Source of the DNA: Heliocybe sulcata
Lineage: Eukaryota > Basidiomycota > Agaricomycetes > Gloeophyllales > Gloeophyllaceae
Assembly (NCBI GenBank): GCA_004369045.1
Contig: ML213507.1
Span: forward strand, 1,305,324-1,369,323
Direction: 5' to 3'
Length of the DNA stretch: 64,000 nucleotides
In this document: positions 1 through 9,662 of the stretch, piece by piece
Layout: the number at the start of each line of letters is the position of its first letter
How positions within the stretch are numbered: position 1 is the first letter of the stretch
The notes under the pieces: generated by a model
The model's input: only the letters and a program-made list of their open reading frames with translations
The model's database searches: none
What the model was told of the DNA's origin: nothing
Translations under genes and position numbers: made by a program

Positions 1-2188
1 CCCTCATAGGAGAAGTCGAGGCCAAAGTGTTTCAGAGTCTGCGCTGATAGAATGTCTTTGGAGACTGGGAGCGCGACGTCAATGTCTAATAGCAAAGAGC
101 TGCATCTTCAGCTCACAAGAGATCCATGCCCATAGTTCTGACAGGGTATTGTTGCCTGCAGGGTCATCCTGGGTTATTATATGGTTGTGATACGCCTAAT
201 TAGCCCTGTCAGTTTACTGAACGAAGACAGACGTACAACGCTCACATTAGTAAGACCATATCCCCTCAGCACACGCTTCCGCATAACCATCGAAATATCT
301 TGCTCAACATACTTATGTATCGTATCCGCCGCGTGCCTCCGCGCCTTGCTTGCACTCTTATCCCTCCGACTAACTCGAGCAGAGCCCGCAACAGAGCGTG
401 GTCTAGCAGGCAGGTCAGAGGGCTTGATCGTCCCAGTCGACTGATCCGCTGGCAAGTTCACCGTCTTCACAGCAGGACTCGCCGCTGCGCTGTTCCTAGG
501 TACCTTTGGTGTCATCCGCTCTCTCGACCTTGCCGGCGTGGAGGATAGGGCGGGAAATCCGTCCTCATCGCCACGCCCAAAGAAAGGCGGCGTAGGCGTC
601 GTAGCTGTGGATTTCCTGCGCCCGCTCGTCAAGTACGCCTGCACCGCCGCATCATCCCCACCCACGACAGGTAAACCGTCAGCGACCTCGACGTTCCATG
701 GCTCCAAGCCGTTTAGCGGACCGCGGACGTCGTAGCCAGAGACGGTGCGGCATGACCTGCCGCATCCTATGGCAAGGTCTCCGCGTGAGCTCCAGGATGT
801 GTACTTGGGCGTGTCGTGGATGGCGTAGAGCTCGAGGTCGCCTTCTTTGCTTACTACCATTACATGCGAGGCAAGAGGATGCTTTTGTAAGCTTGGGACG
901 AAGGCAAAGGAGGAGAGGGACCAGCTGAAGTCTTTTGCTGGAGATGCAAGGTAGCTTATCAGAGCCTCGTTTACGTAGCATCAGCAAGACGATAACCTAC
1001 TCTTCCGAGTATCAGCCAGTACCACGTTAGAGGGGTATTTCCGGTACTCTTCAGCTGCGGTAGGGCTCCCTCCGGAGGAGCTCCAGGATAACATACTGGA
1101 CGGGTTTGTCCAGGAGAGCCTTGACATTCGGTTGGCATATCCAGACGGGTCCCTAGATCTCTCTGACGCCGCTTCTGACGCCTGCGCATGTTGCAAGTCC
1201 CAGAAGCGAACATACGCGGAACCTTTCTCCAGAGTCGATAATCGTCCTCGCCGCGTGCCGGAGAATTGCATGGTGGTATAGGACGCGCCCGGCCTCACCT
1301 TTCCTCCGTCCGCCGATGCGTCTTTTGTAGTGAACGTCAAAAGGGGGTGGGAGATCCGTCGTGAATCCCAGATGGTGACGACGCCATCTCCGAATGTACC
1401 GATACGATAAGGGTCCATTGGGTCGGTAGCAATTCCATGAACCTTACTAGGTACGTTTGTGTGGGCGCCAGGCATAGGACTACGTAGGTCGAAAAGCCGG
1501 AGCCAGCGGTGAGAAATCCCACCTAGCAGCAGGTACCACGAGTTAGGGACGAATTCCAAGGAAGAGATGAAGTCTGTCGGTGCATGCTGCTGAAGAATAC
1601 GAGAATCGCCTCTAGTATTTCCATCAGACCGAGGAAGGGCAGGGTGAGAGTGACTATTGGAAGCATCGACGTTCGAGGCGTGATCTACAATTGGATCGAT
1701 GTTCAGCGTGCTACGCGCTGTGTTGATATCCCAAATAATCAGACTAGGGTCGTTCCTTACTTTATCGAGGCCAACAGCAAGATAGTTTGGTTGAGCATCG
1801 CAGAATGCAAGAGTATTGCATGGACGCGAGTTTCGTACGGGGAGAGACACACGGGGTCCGCCCGTCAGGACATGGTTCGTAGTATGTGTTGTGGATTCAA
1901 GACGCAAAAGATCAACAGTCCCGGTGTTCAGCCCGACAGCTATCAGGTCTTCCACTGACGGATCCGGGGACCATTGGAAGCACTACCAGAGCAGTTCAAG
2001 GTGCATGCCCGGGGGAGATGCGAGATACGCACTCTCATAAACTGGAGGTCGCTCTGAGAGGTTACATGTCTGATTTCCGAAGAGTCTGGAGTACATTCAT
2101 ACAGCGTTATCGTGCTTCCTCCTCCGACAACGAATTTGCTGCCAGCCCGAGGATCCCAGAGAATGCGTTTATCGGTATGCACCACCAT
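1..2188 (-). CDS. MIOS: MIOS/SEA4-type WD40 protein, partial (C-terminus beyond left edge)
   Basis: WD40 protein of the SEA/GATOR2 complex, which acts at the vacuole or lysosome membrane upstream of TORC1 in amino-acid sensing. The first exon reads MVVHTDKRILWDPRAGSKF, matching the way MIOS proteins begin. The next exons carry AVGLDKVRNDPSLIIWDI, very close to the GLDKVR..D.S.LIWDI signature of MIOS. Further WD-like blades follow, such as GTFGDGVVTIWDSR and YVRFWDL. The last visible part contains a low-complexity Ser/Pro/Thr-rich stretch and then a basic helix. Several short introns split the gene. The start is the ATG on the minus strand at 2188; an upstream in-frame codon at 2230 is not ATG. 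The gene runs off the left edge, so the C-terminal zinc-finger/RING part expected in the family cannot be seen. It is divergent from DAD4. The family call is strong; exon limits are approximate. Confidence 0.85.
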
Positions 2189-2420
2189 TCTGAAGAGATA
2201 TCGCTTAAATGACCTGGGCAGCAGCTGCAACCTCCAGGATTCCTAGTGGTCCCTTTATCTGACCGACATTCAAAGTCGTAGCGACAAAGCTCGAGACAAG
2301 GCAGGAAAACTGCAACACGACTGTTGTGGACAAGCGCTCTGCGTGACACCATCACGTCGTTACTCCGGGTGCAAGACGCGCCACCGACGCGTCGAGGTCT
2401 CTTTGCCACTTCCCACCACC
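2189..2420. promoter_or_regulatory. Shared divergent promoter of MIOS and DAD4
   Basis: These 232 bases separate two start codons that point away from each other. No other gene fits here, so the stretch must hold the promoters and 5' leaders of both. I see no clear TATA box. Co-regulation is an inference from spacing only. Confidence 0.5.
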
Positions 2421-2680
2421 ATGGAAAACCCGCATGCCGAACGTCAAGCCGTGCTCATCGAGCGGATAACAAAGAACGCCGTACGTAGGAGTTTAGAGCT
2501 TTGGCAGTTATCTTAATCTTTTATCAGGACAAATGCACTGAAGTGATTCTTGAACTCAACCATTGCGTCGAGGAAATCTTGCAAGCCAACACGCACGTGA
2601 AGATCGCTGCCGACCTTGTTACCAAGTACCACAAGAATGTGCAGTACAATATTGAAGCGATGAAAGGGAAGGACGCGTGA
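2421..2680 (+). CDS. DAD4: DASH complex subunit DAD4 (70 aa, two exons)
   Basis: Outer-kinetochore subunit of the DASH/Dam1 ring, which couples chromosomes to spindle microtubules in fungi. Exon 1 (2421-2480) encodes 20 residues starting MENPHAERQAVLIERITKNA. A 47-base intron (2481-2527, GTACGT...TCAG) follows, then exon 2 (2528-2680) with 50 codons: DKCTEVILELNHCVEEI, then a segment with VTKYHKNVQYNIEAMKGKDA, then TGA. The MENPHE..Q..L..RI.KN start and the late ..N.E.NLEA-type motif are those of yeast Dad4. The total of 70 residues agrees with the 72 of the yeast protein. Both exons are too short to stand out as open frames, so automatic annotation could miss the gene. The body is predicted to be helical, as in the family. 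It is convergent with the SDR gene, with about 200 bases between their stops. Confidence 0.93.
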
Positions 2681-2887
2681 TTGCAATCGGAGGAGCCAAT
2701 TACTTCTAAAGTAAGACATATTTTGTTTCGCACGTCCAGAGTCTCAGAAGTGATCAGACGCCTTCAATATATGCAGTTATTCGCTGTACATCTCTGATGT
2801 GTGAGTATCATAAGCCTTTCCTCAATCCAGGAGGGTAACTGAGCTCGTTTAGATATTACATTGTATTGATGAATTCCGACGTGCCAT

Positions 2888-3855
2888 TCAAGCCCGCCCC
2901 AGCTCCAAGAAGTGCATCATGTTATGCCTACTCGACTCGTTGACGTAGTCGGGTGGCTCGCGCAAAAGTATGCCATGCTCGCCCTCCGGACCCATCTCAG
3001 CGATCTTCCCAGACAGCCCCCTGTTCGTCAGCAACTCCTCAGTGGCTTCCTGTAGAATACTCGGCGGCGTTTCAATCATGCCTTTGAACAACTCCGGGTC
3101 AGCGATGTTCGATCCTGAATAAGTACAGCCGTAGCATCAATGTCCGCAGTCCCATGGAGGGTGAAGGCTGACTTGGACTCACTGATAACAGCAGGCGCCA
3201 GTGCGTTGATCGTGATCCCCTCCTTCTCCAACACCGGGCCTAGCGACCTCACCAGCCCGACCACGCCATGCTTGCTCGCCGCATATACTGGGCACACCGA
3301 GAACGGATATATGCCCGCCATTGACGCCGTACAAAGAATCGACCCTCCTCTCCCCCCCTTCCGGATATAATGCACTGCAAGGTGGGTGCTATACATCACC
3401 CCGTATAGGTTTACGTTAAGCGTCGTCAAAGGCGGCGGTTCATCTGGACCTCGCTCCGCGAGATACGGCTCACGCGATTCTGCACTCAGCCCTGCGTTCG
3501 CTATAACGACGTCGATACGCCCGGCTTCATTGAACGCAGCCTTGAATGCGGCGGCTTGCGACTCGTACAAAGAGACGTCGCATTGCTTGAAGGTCACTTG
3601 TGCTGAGGGGTAAGAGGAATGGAGAGACTTGAGGGCATCGGCTGCCATGGAGGGGTTGATGTCCAGGATCGTCACGATGGCCTCGCGCCTGAGGAGCATC
3701 TGCACGATGTACAGACCAATTCCCGATGCGCCTCCTGCAGGAATGGGAACCTGGTGAGTGTTGGGCTATTGGAACCGTTCACGCTACAGCTCACCTGTTA
3801 CGATGACATGCAGCCCCTTCAAATCCGTCCGTTCAATCCCGTTTGCGTCGCCCAT
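2888..3855 (-). CDS. Short-chain dehydrogenase/reductase (SDR), 15-hydroxyprostaglandin dehydrogenase-like
   Basis: NAD(P)-dependent oxidoreductase with a classical SDR Rossmann fold. Exon 1 begins MGDANGIERTDLKGLHVIVT and a short intron falls inside the nucleotide-binding loop; after it comes GASGIGLYIVQMLLRR, so the TGxxxGIG motif is whole once spliced. Later landmarks are the acidic NAD-selecting residue in VTILDINPS, NNAG-equivalent VIANAGLS, a TASMAGI strand with the catalytic Ser, and the active-site YAASK (YxxxK). A second intron (about 3111-3179) separates TINALAPAVI from the last exon, which contains ADPELFKGMIETPPSILQEA. The length of about 280 residues is normal for the family. The acidic residue after beta-2 suggests NAD rather than NADP. 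The substrate cannot be read from sequence. It lies next to P450 number 1 on the same strand, but nothing proves joint function. Confidence 0.88.
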
Positions 3856-4246
3856 GTTCACAGTAAGGATGCGTCCGAAGAAGCGACTGGCAGTATCTGT
3901 CCGAGAGGAAGAGTGAAGTCTGTTGAGATATAACAGTGATTATATCATGGCTTTATAGGAGTGCTTATACCATACAACCGAGGCAATGACTACTCATATC
4001 AAAGCTAGTCAGGTGGGTTCAGCTGGGAAGTCAGAAGGGGAGTGTGCGATCGCGCTTAGCACCGGGCACGTGCGCTCCTATTCCGGTGATACCCCTATAC
4101 AGGGGTCAGTTCGTTGGGCCACAGAGCGCGGCAAGTGCTGAAATAACTGCTTAGTCTCTGTACGCCGAGCTCAATTCAAGCATCTGGGCATAAAGGCATT
4201 ACTACTGATGCATGGGCATGAAGGTAACGTAGATCAATACACGAAG
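3856..4246. other. Intergenic stretch between SDR and P450 number 1
   Basis: These 391 bases hold the SDR promoter (read leftwards) and the 3' region of P450 number 1. A palindromic CACGTG E-box lies at 4067-4072, which could bind a bHLH factor; this is only a motif match. No coding frame is convincing. Confidence 0.4.
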
Positions 4247-6364
4247 CTAAGCGTTCGCAGTCATCTCAATGAGTTTTGCATGCTTCTCACTACGGACGCC
4301 CATATTATACTTGAATGGCAGAGTGTGACTGAAAGCAGCCTTCAGTCCTTGTCCTGCAAGAGACGATCATAAAGGCCGCACCTGATCATACCATCCCCGT
4401 AACGCCCAGGCATATTGTGGCCAGTCCCGTCCTTTGATTGTGAAAAGTTGAAGGACGACAAGGTAAGAGCGATAACGGCCCACATGCCAGTATCGGCGAA
4501 GTAGCGGCCAGGGCAGATACTGCAGCCGTCTTCATGTGAGCTCTACGCAACGCGAGGATGAAGATGAGATACAAACCGCCGTCCGCCGCCGAAAGCGGAG
4601 GTGGGGTAGTTGTCCTTGACAGTCCCGTCAGGGTTGAGGTACCGCTCAGGCTTGAACTTCGTCGCCTCGGGGTATGTCCGTTCGTCCCGGTGAATAGCCC
4701 TGCATGGCTCTTTAGTATCAGGGCGCCACTGGTTATCGGAGGGCTGTACCATAAGTTCATAAGAACTGTAGTTCCCTTCGGAATGAAAAAGCCTTCGTAG
4801 ACGTCCTCCTCGGTCGTAGCATGCGAAATAGCTGACGAAAATACTCAGTTCTGTCTCCAAACCAGGCTCATCTACAACACTTACATAAAGGAAGAGCCGG
4901 GCGCCATCGCAGGACCTCACGGTACAGAGCCTCGACGTAAGGAAGGGACTCCCTGTCATCGTAGTTCGGCAGCCGGTCATCGCCGACGACGCGGTCAATC
5001 TCCTCTTGAGCCTTCTTCTGCACATCCGGGTGCAAGACCATGGCCACGAAGAAGACGCCCAGTGCAGCAACAATCTGAAATATCAAGCTGGGTACACGAA
5101 CGAAGAGTAACTTCGTGTTATCCTCACTGGATCAGCGCCGGCTGCAAAGGAGGTCAGAGCTTGAGTGGAAGTATGATATGGTCGTCATCGGACTCACCCG
5201 CATAAGCTGCACCAGAAACGCATCTGATGGTGTCCCAATCTTCGGGATTTGTGTTACCGCTTGCTTGCAGACGTTCTATTAGCTTAGAGGCCATGCACTC
5301 TTGACCCTCACCACGGCTCTATAAAGGTAACATGTTAATATCCGGATACATGATTACAAGTATTACGCACCATGCGATCCTTCACGTAGTTAAACGGGTA
5401 ATCGCACATCTCTACGGTCAGTCTCAGGCCTTCCTTGGCATAGTTCCTGATGCCAGGCAAGTATTTGACTGCGAAGATATATGATATGAGGTAGAGAGGA
5501 CTTCTGAGCACCGGGCAGGGACTCACGAACAGGGAAGTAGTCAACAGCGGATGCACCAGGTAGCTGCGACTCTGCCATCATCACAGTGGCCTTTTCGACG
5601 AGTTTGACGTAGTAGTCACTCGCATCCTTGACATGGTAGTCATATACAATAGCCAAGATGTTGGCGCCGCCGAAGCTACATGTATATCAATATGGGCGTC
5701 GACTGGCATGCAATGAATATTGAACGCACTGTCGAAGATGGTCCAAGTAGTGGTCGGGACTCTCCAATGTTCGGCGAATCAACTCATGCGCTTTCCCCAG
5801 AGTTGTATGCATGTATCGCTGCGCCGCTGCCTGCCGGAATTCCTGGTGGAACAGGCGGCGATGTTCACGCCACCGAGGTCCGTAGCCAATGAAGCCCAAG
5901 TCGAAGTCCCAGCCCATCCTATAGATCGCGTGAGCACTGATTTGCAGGCTCATGAGAGCTGACAGTACTCTTACATGTTTAACATAAGAAGAGGAGGCCT
6001 GTCCGAGTACTTATTCGACCGCTTCTCGAGCAAGTCGTTGGCGACCTTTGCCGAGTTGATGATTATCGAGTGCTCGCTGAGGTTCTCCATGTGTACGACC
6101 TCACCTACGAGGAGCTCAGACGCGGATAATTCATTCGATAGCAGCAGTCTGCTCACCATATTGCTTCCCCCATTGCTCGTAAGTCTCCCAAGGCGCGACC
6201 TTTGGGAGCTGGAAATAGTTGCCGAAGATTGGGATGGGCGTCGGGCCCGAAGGGTACGGGAGACCCTGGGGGTTGGCAGCGCGCCTATCTCGGTAGCGTT
6301 TGAAGAAGAACGCAACCAAGGATAGTAGCACGAATTGCAACGGGAGAGAGCTCCAGAAAGCCAT
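4247..6364 (-). CDS. Cytochrome P450 number 1, with an unusual I-helix
   Basis: Heme-thiolate monooxygenase, expected on the ER membrane. The ATG at 6364 gives [11 protein letters not shown]..., a membrane anchor, followed by the proline-rich hinge [16 protein letters not shown]. Later landmarks are the C-helix WREHRR, the K-helix [12 protein letters not shown] (ExxR), [11 protein letters not shown], and FGGGRR, which splices to [11 protein letters not shown] with the heme-ligand Cys. The tail reads [16 protein letters not shown] and ends at TAG 4247 after two short introns. I found no frameshift or stop once the introns are removed, so it looks intact. The odd point is the I-helix: exons join as AYAAGADP then IVAALGVF, where relatives have AGADTT or GGAETT. 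The oxygen-activating Thr is therefore replaced by Pro-Ile at the exon junction. It resembles the large basidiomycete group often labelled O-methylsterigmatocystin oxidoreductase-like. Substrate and CYP number are unknown. Confidence 0.9.
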
Positions 6365-8073
6365 TATGCAGATGGCGGTAGCCACAGGGATTCTTTGGCG
6401 CCTTTAAGTCTCAGTATCAACCAGAAGCGATGATACGCCGGTAAAGGGGCGGAGGAAAGGAACCTGCGCAGATATCAGGTGGATTTTGCTCAGAAGCCCT
6501 GCCTTTGTTGCAGCGCAGTGCTGCGTGTGCTTCGTAAACCATTCCCCGCCGGCTTGGATGGCGCGCTATGCGTAACACCTTACGCTTCGTGATATGTGAG
6601 CCTATGAGAAGTACAGCAATAATGGAATCTCGAACCTTGATTGGGGCCACCAAGGCGAATACGGTAAGGTCTGAGATAGCTGATGGCTATGTTTAGATCT
6701 TCATGTCTATCTCCTGTGAATTTGATTGTCGTTTGCTTCAGTATATTCTGATTTGACCAGAAGACGCATTCTGTCCGGACCGCAGCTGAAACGCGAGCGC
6801 CGCGGTAGACCAGCGTACTTGAGACGAGGTGCTTGACGTTGATGTTTAAATTGTCAGGCGCGTCTCCAACCGCTGGGCCAAGCCAAGGTGATGCTTAGAC
6901 TGCTCGCGAACAGCTCGTGTGAAAACTTCTTGTGATTCTGCGACTGTAGAACCTCCTGTTGCGAACCTGAACAGGCGATCGCCAATTGACGGCTTTGGGG
7001 AGCCACAAGCAGACTTAGTCCGATATACAGACCTGAAGACAACATGATAATTAAATTTTGGAATACAGAGATAGGGCATGTAAGCTCACCCATCGGAATA
7101 TGAAAAATGGCTTATCAGCTCAGTCCTTCCGAAGGCTCGAAAGTTGCGCTCTACTGTATCCGTCCCGCAACCTTCCTCACCGCACCCTAGTATATATAGA
7201 CTGGGGCTGAGTCTAGTATTCCCGTCTTTCTTCCGTCCTGCTCGTTCGCTCCAGTCTCTGTGCTTCATTCTCACTTTCGTGCCTTCGTCTCTACGCCAGG
7301 CCTGGTATGATATATGACGAGGCGGCGGAACGAGCGAAGCCTGAGCTCGTCAAATGAGACTACTTTACCTGGTCACGCGTCTCCCTGGGATGCATACGAG
7401 AATGACGTTGCTCGCCTACTCGCATTCACTTAGGAGACATTCACAAGTCTAACGAGAATCAGCAGTTCCAAGCTTGCTGCAGCTAGCCATACGGACCTTA
7501 CTTCACAACCACAGCCGCCCTTTAGGACACTCTGCGATTTCTAGCTGGGTCCTTCCCAAGATCATTGCGATTGGTGAAACTCGACTTTACCGCGGTCCCG
7601 CCAGCAAGCTTATTCGACACCGGATCAAGGTGAGGAAGCATTCGCAGGTGCTTCCGAATCGGCTACCACAATCACTCAGGGTCTCGTACCGCATTCAGCG
7701 GGATCGTCAGACTCAGCCGGCCTGCACCGATACACAGAGCATTCATATGGACCGGTATTTCACTGTTATTTCTTTCGGGTTATGGAATATTCACGTTAAC
7801 AGACCTGAAGTTAATCCGCAAGATATGACCTAGAAGCGTCTAGGAGGCAGGGATTGCGTACCTGTATAGCGAGACGCTTCCCAGACGCAGTCAGTGACGC
7901 GCATTCAGTGAGCTCGGATAGCTGTGAAGTCTCCAGATGCAGCCGAGCGCCACCAGAGGCTACATGATTGCCAGGTAAAGAAATACATGAATCGAATATG
8001 ATAGTATACAAAAGATTACACTGATTAAACATCTATCCTAGCACACTCCGTCGTAGAAAAACCGCACACATCC
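6365..8073. other. Gene-poor stretch, 1.7 kb
   Basis: No convincing gene is seen. A TATA-like TATATATAGA lies near 7190 on the + strand, followed by a pyrimidine-rich stretch and an ATG near 7306, but that frame stops after about 16 codons. A 119-codon + frame at 7474-7833 has no recognisable motif and unremarkable composition. The part next to 6365 must hold the P450 number 1 promoter. Confidence 0.4.
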
Positions 8074-9662
8074 TCACCCGCGTTTACCAGCCCTTACACT
8101 GCTCAAGCACTCATATATCGTCTTCTCTATCCTGTCCCGCGTCTCGACACACCGCGGGTCAAAGAACGGGAACAGCTGCATATTGACGATGGAGCCGATA
8201 CCGTTCACCGGGTCCACGAAGTAGTAGCTGTTGGTGAGCCCCGCCCAGCCAAACGAGCCTTCCGGTCTCCCGCTACGCGTCTGTGCGTCCGCGTCACGGT
8301 CAGATCCGGGTATCAATATCCTGAAACTAATGACCGACGTACCGGCGCATTCGCAACGACGCATGTCAGCAGATTCATACCCTCGCCATTCGGCACCGTG
8401 GATCTCGCAAACTCAGGCACACTATGCATCCTTGAGTCAGAATCGGGCTCGTAAACCCCGAGGAAACAAGGCGGCTCACTCTGCCGAGAAGAACGGTGAC
8501 GATGTCTTATACAACGGCCTCGGCATGCAGATTCCCCTTTTCGCAAAATCGTCCAGAAACGCCATGTCCCAGGTGGCCTTATCCAGGACCTCGGGATCCT
8601 TGCGAAGCACGGCCTGGAGGATCTTTGCGTACCCCTGGGCATTGCCAAACAGACAGCCCCCTGCGAAATGGGCTTTTCCCGGCGGGGGCATGCCGGCGGT
8701 GTGGTAGATCATGGCGTCGGTGGCGTCGAATCGCGCGGAGGGGGAGGGGGAGGTGGGGTTCCGGACGTGGATGGGCCGGAGGGCGGGGGCGATCGCGGGC
8801 GAGAGGTGCAGGTCGAGCTCGGAGGGTTTGATGCCGAGCGGGGAGAAGAGGACGTCGTGGAAGAGCTGGCGGAGGTTCTTGCCGGTAGCGCGCACGGCGA
8901 ATACCCCGAGCCAATCTGAGGCGTGGCCGTACCTGTGCAGGGAAGATTGGGCCGATCAGAGTGGCCAGGCTAAATGGCGTGCCGCCAGGAGAAGGTGGAC
9001 TGACGTGAACGTGGTACCCGGCTCCGTGACTGCGGGGATGTCGTAGTCGGAGATGTTGCCTGTCAGGTACGAGAAATTCTTGTGCGGGAGGCTGCCGTCG
9101 CTCGGGTGGTACTGGTCTGCGAATCAGATACTTCTGCGTGGAATGGTGTGCGCTGGATGCCACGCACCAGTTCTCCGGCGAGTGGGTGGCTCCACCAGTA
9201 TGCCGCGCCAGCTGTATGTGTGAGCAGCATTCTCAGAGTGACCCGCGTCTTTTGGTCGCGCAACTTCATGACCTTTTTCTTGTCAGGTCCGATCCCGTCG
9301 AAGCCCTCGATGATTTTGGTAACAAGATGCCCGGAGGAAGGTCGGAATTCTGGGAGGACGCGGATGAGGGCGTCGTGATCGTCCAGGTCGCGTAGCGTCA
9401 ATCCGGAGCGATTCAGGCCGCGCTCTAAGATGTGGAGGACGATGATGGCCACTCCTAGCTTGGCGCAGCTGGCGAGCCAGCCGACGTGCTCTGGTTTGTA
9501 CGGTTCCCCCTCTGGAGCGTCTGGCGAAGGGACGAGAGCTAGCCCCGATGTTCCGTTGAAGAGAACAGAGTCACTGTCAAAAACAACGAGCTGGATGCCG
9601 GGGGCGACGCCGTCCTCGACAGCCTCGTTGAGAACAGCCCGAAGACTCTCTTGAAGGGACAT
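8074..9662 (-). CDS. Beta-lactamase/transpeptidase-like serine hydrolase
   Basis: Serine hydrolase with a class C beta-lactamase fold; fungal members are mostly esterases or acyltransferases of unknown substrate. The start ATG at 9662 gives MSLQESLRAVLNEAVEDGVA. The nucleophile motif SxxK is in GWLASCAKLGVAI. MLLTHTAGAAYWW follows, as usual after the core. Introns join GEL to YHPSDGSLPHKNFSYL and EPGTT to YGHASDWLGVFA, where the YxN position of the family reads Tyr-Gly-His. The last exon carries FGWAGLTNSYYFVDPVN, which occupies the KTG/HSG strand position, and ends at 8074. About 440 residues is normal. There is no signal peptide, so a cytosolic role is likely. The window gives no operon-like context. 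Confidence 0.82.

Noticed and set aside
2888-6364. SDR plus P450 as a small metabolite gene cluster
   Set aside because: Two adjacent oxidoreductases without a backbone synthase, transporter or regulator are not enough evidence for a cluster.
7474-7833. 119-codon + frame in the gap after P450 number 1
   Set aside because: No recognisable motif or plausible splicing partner.
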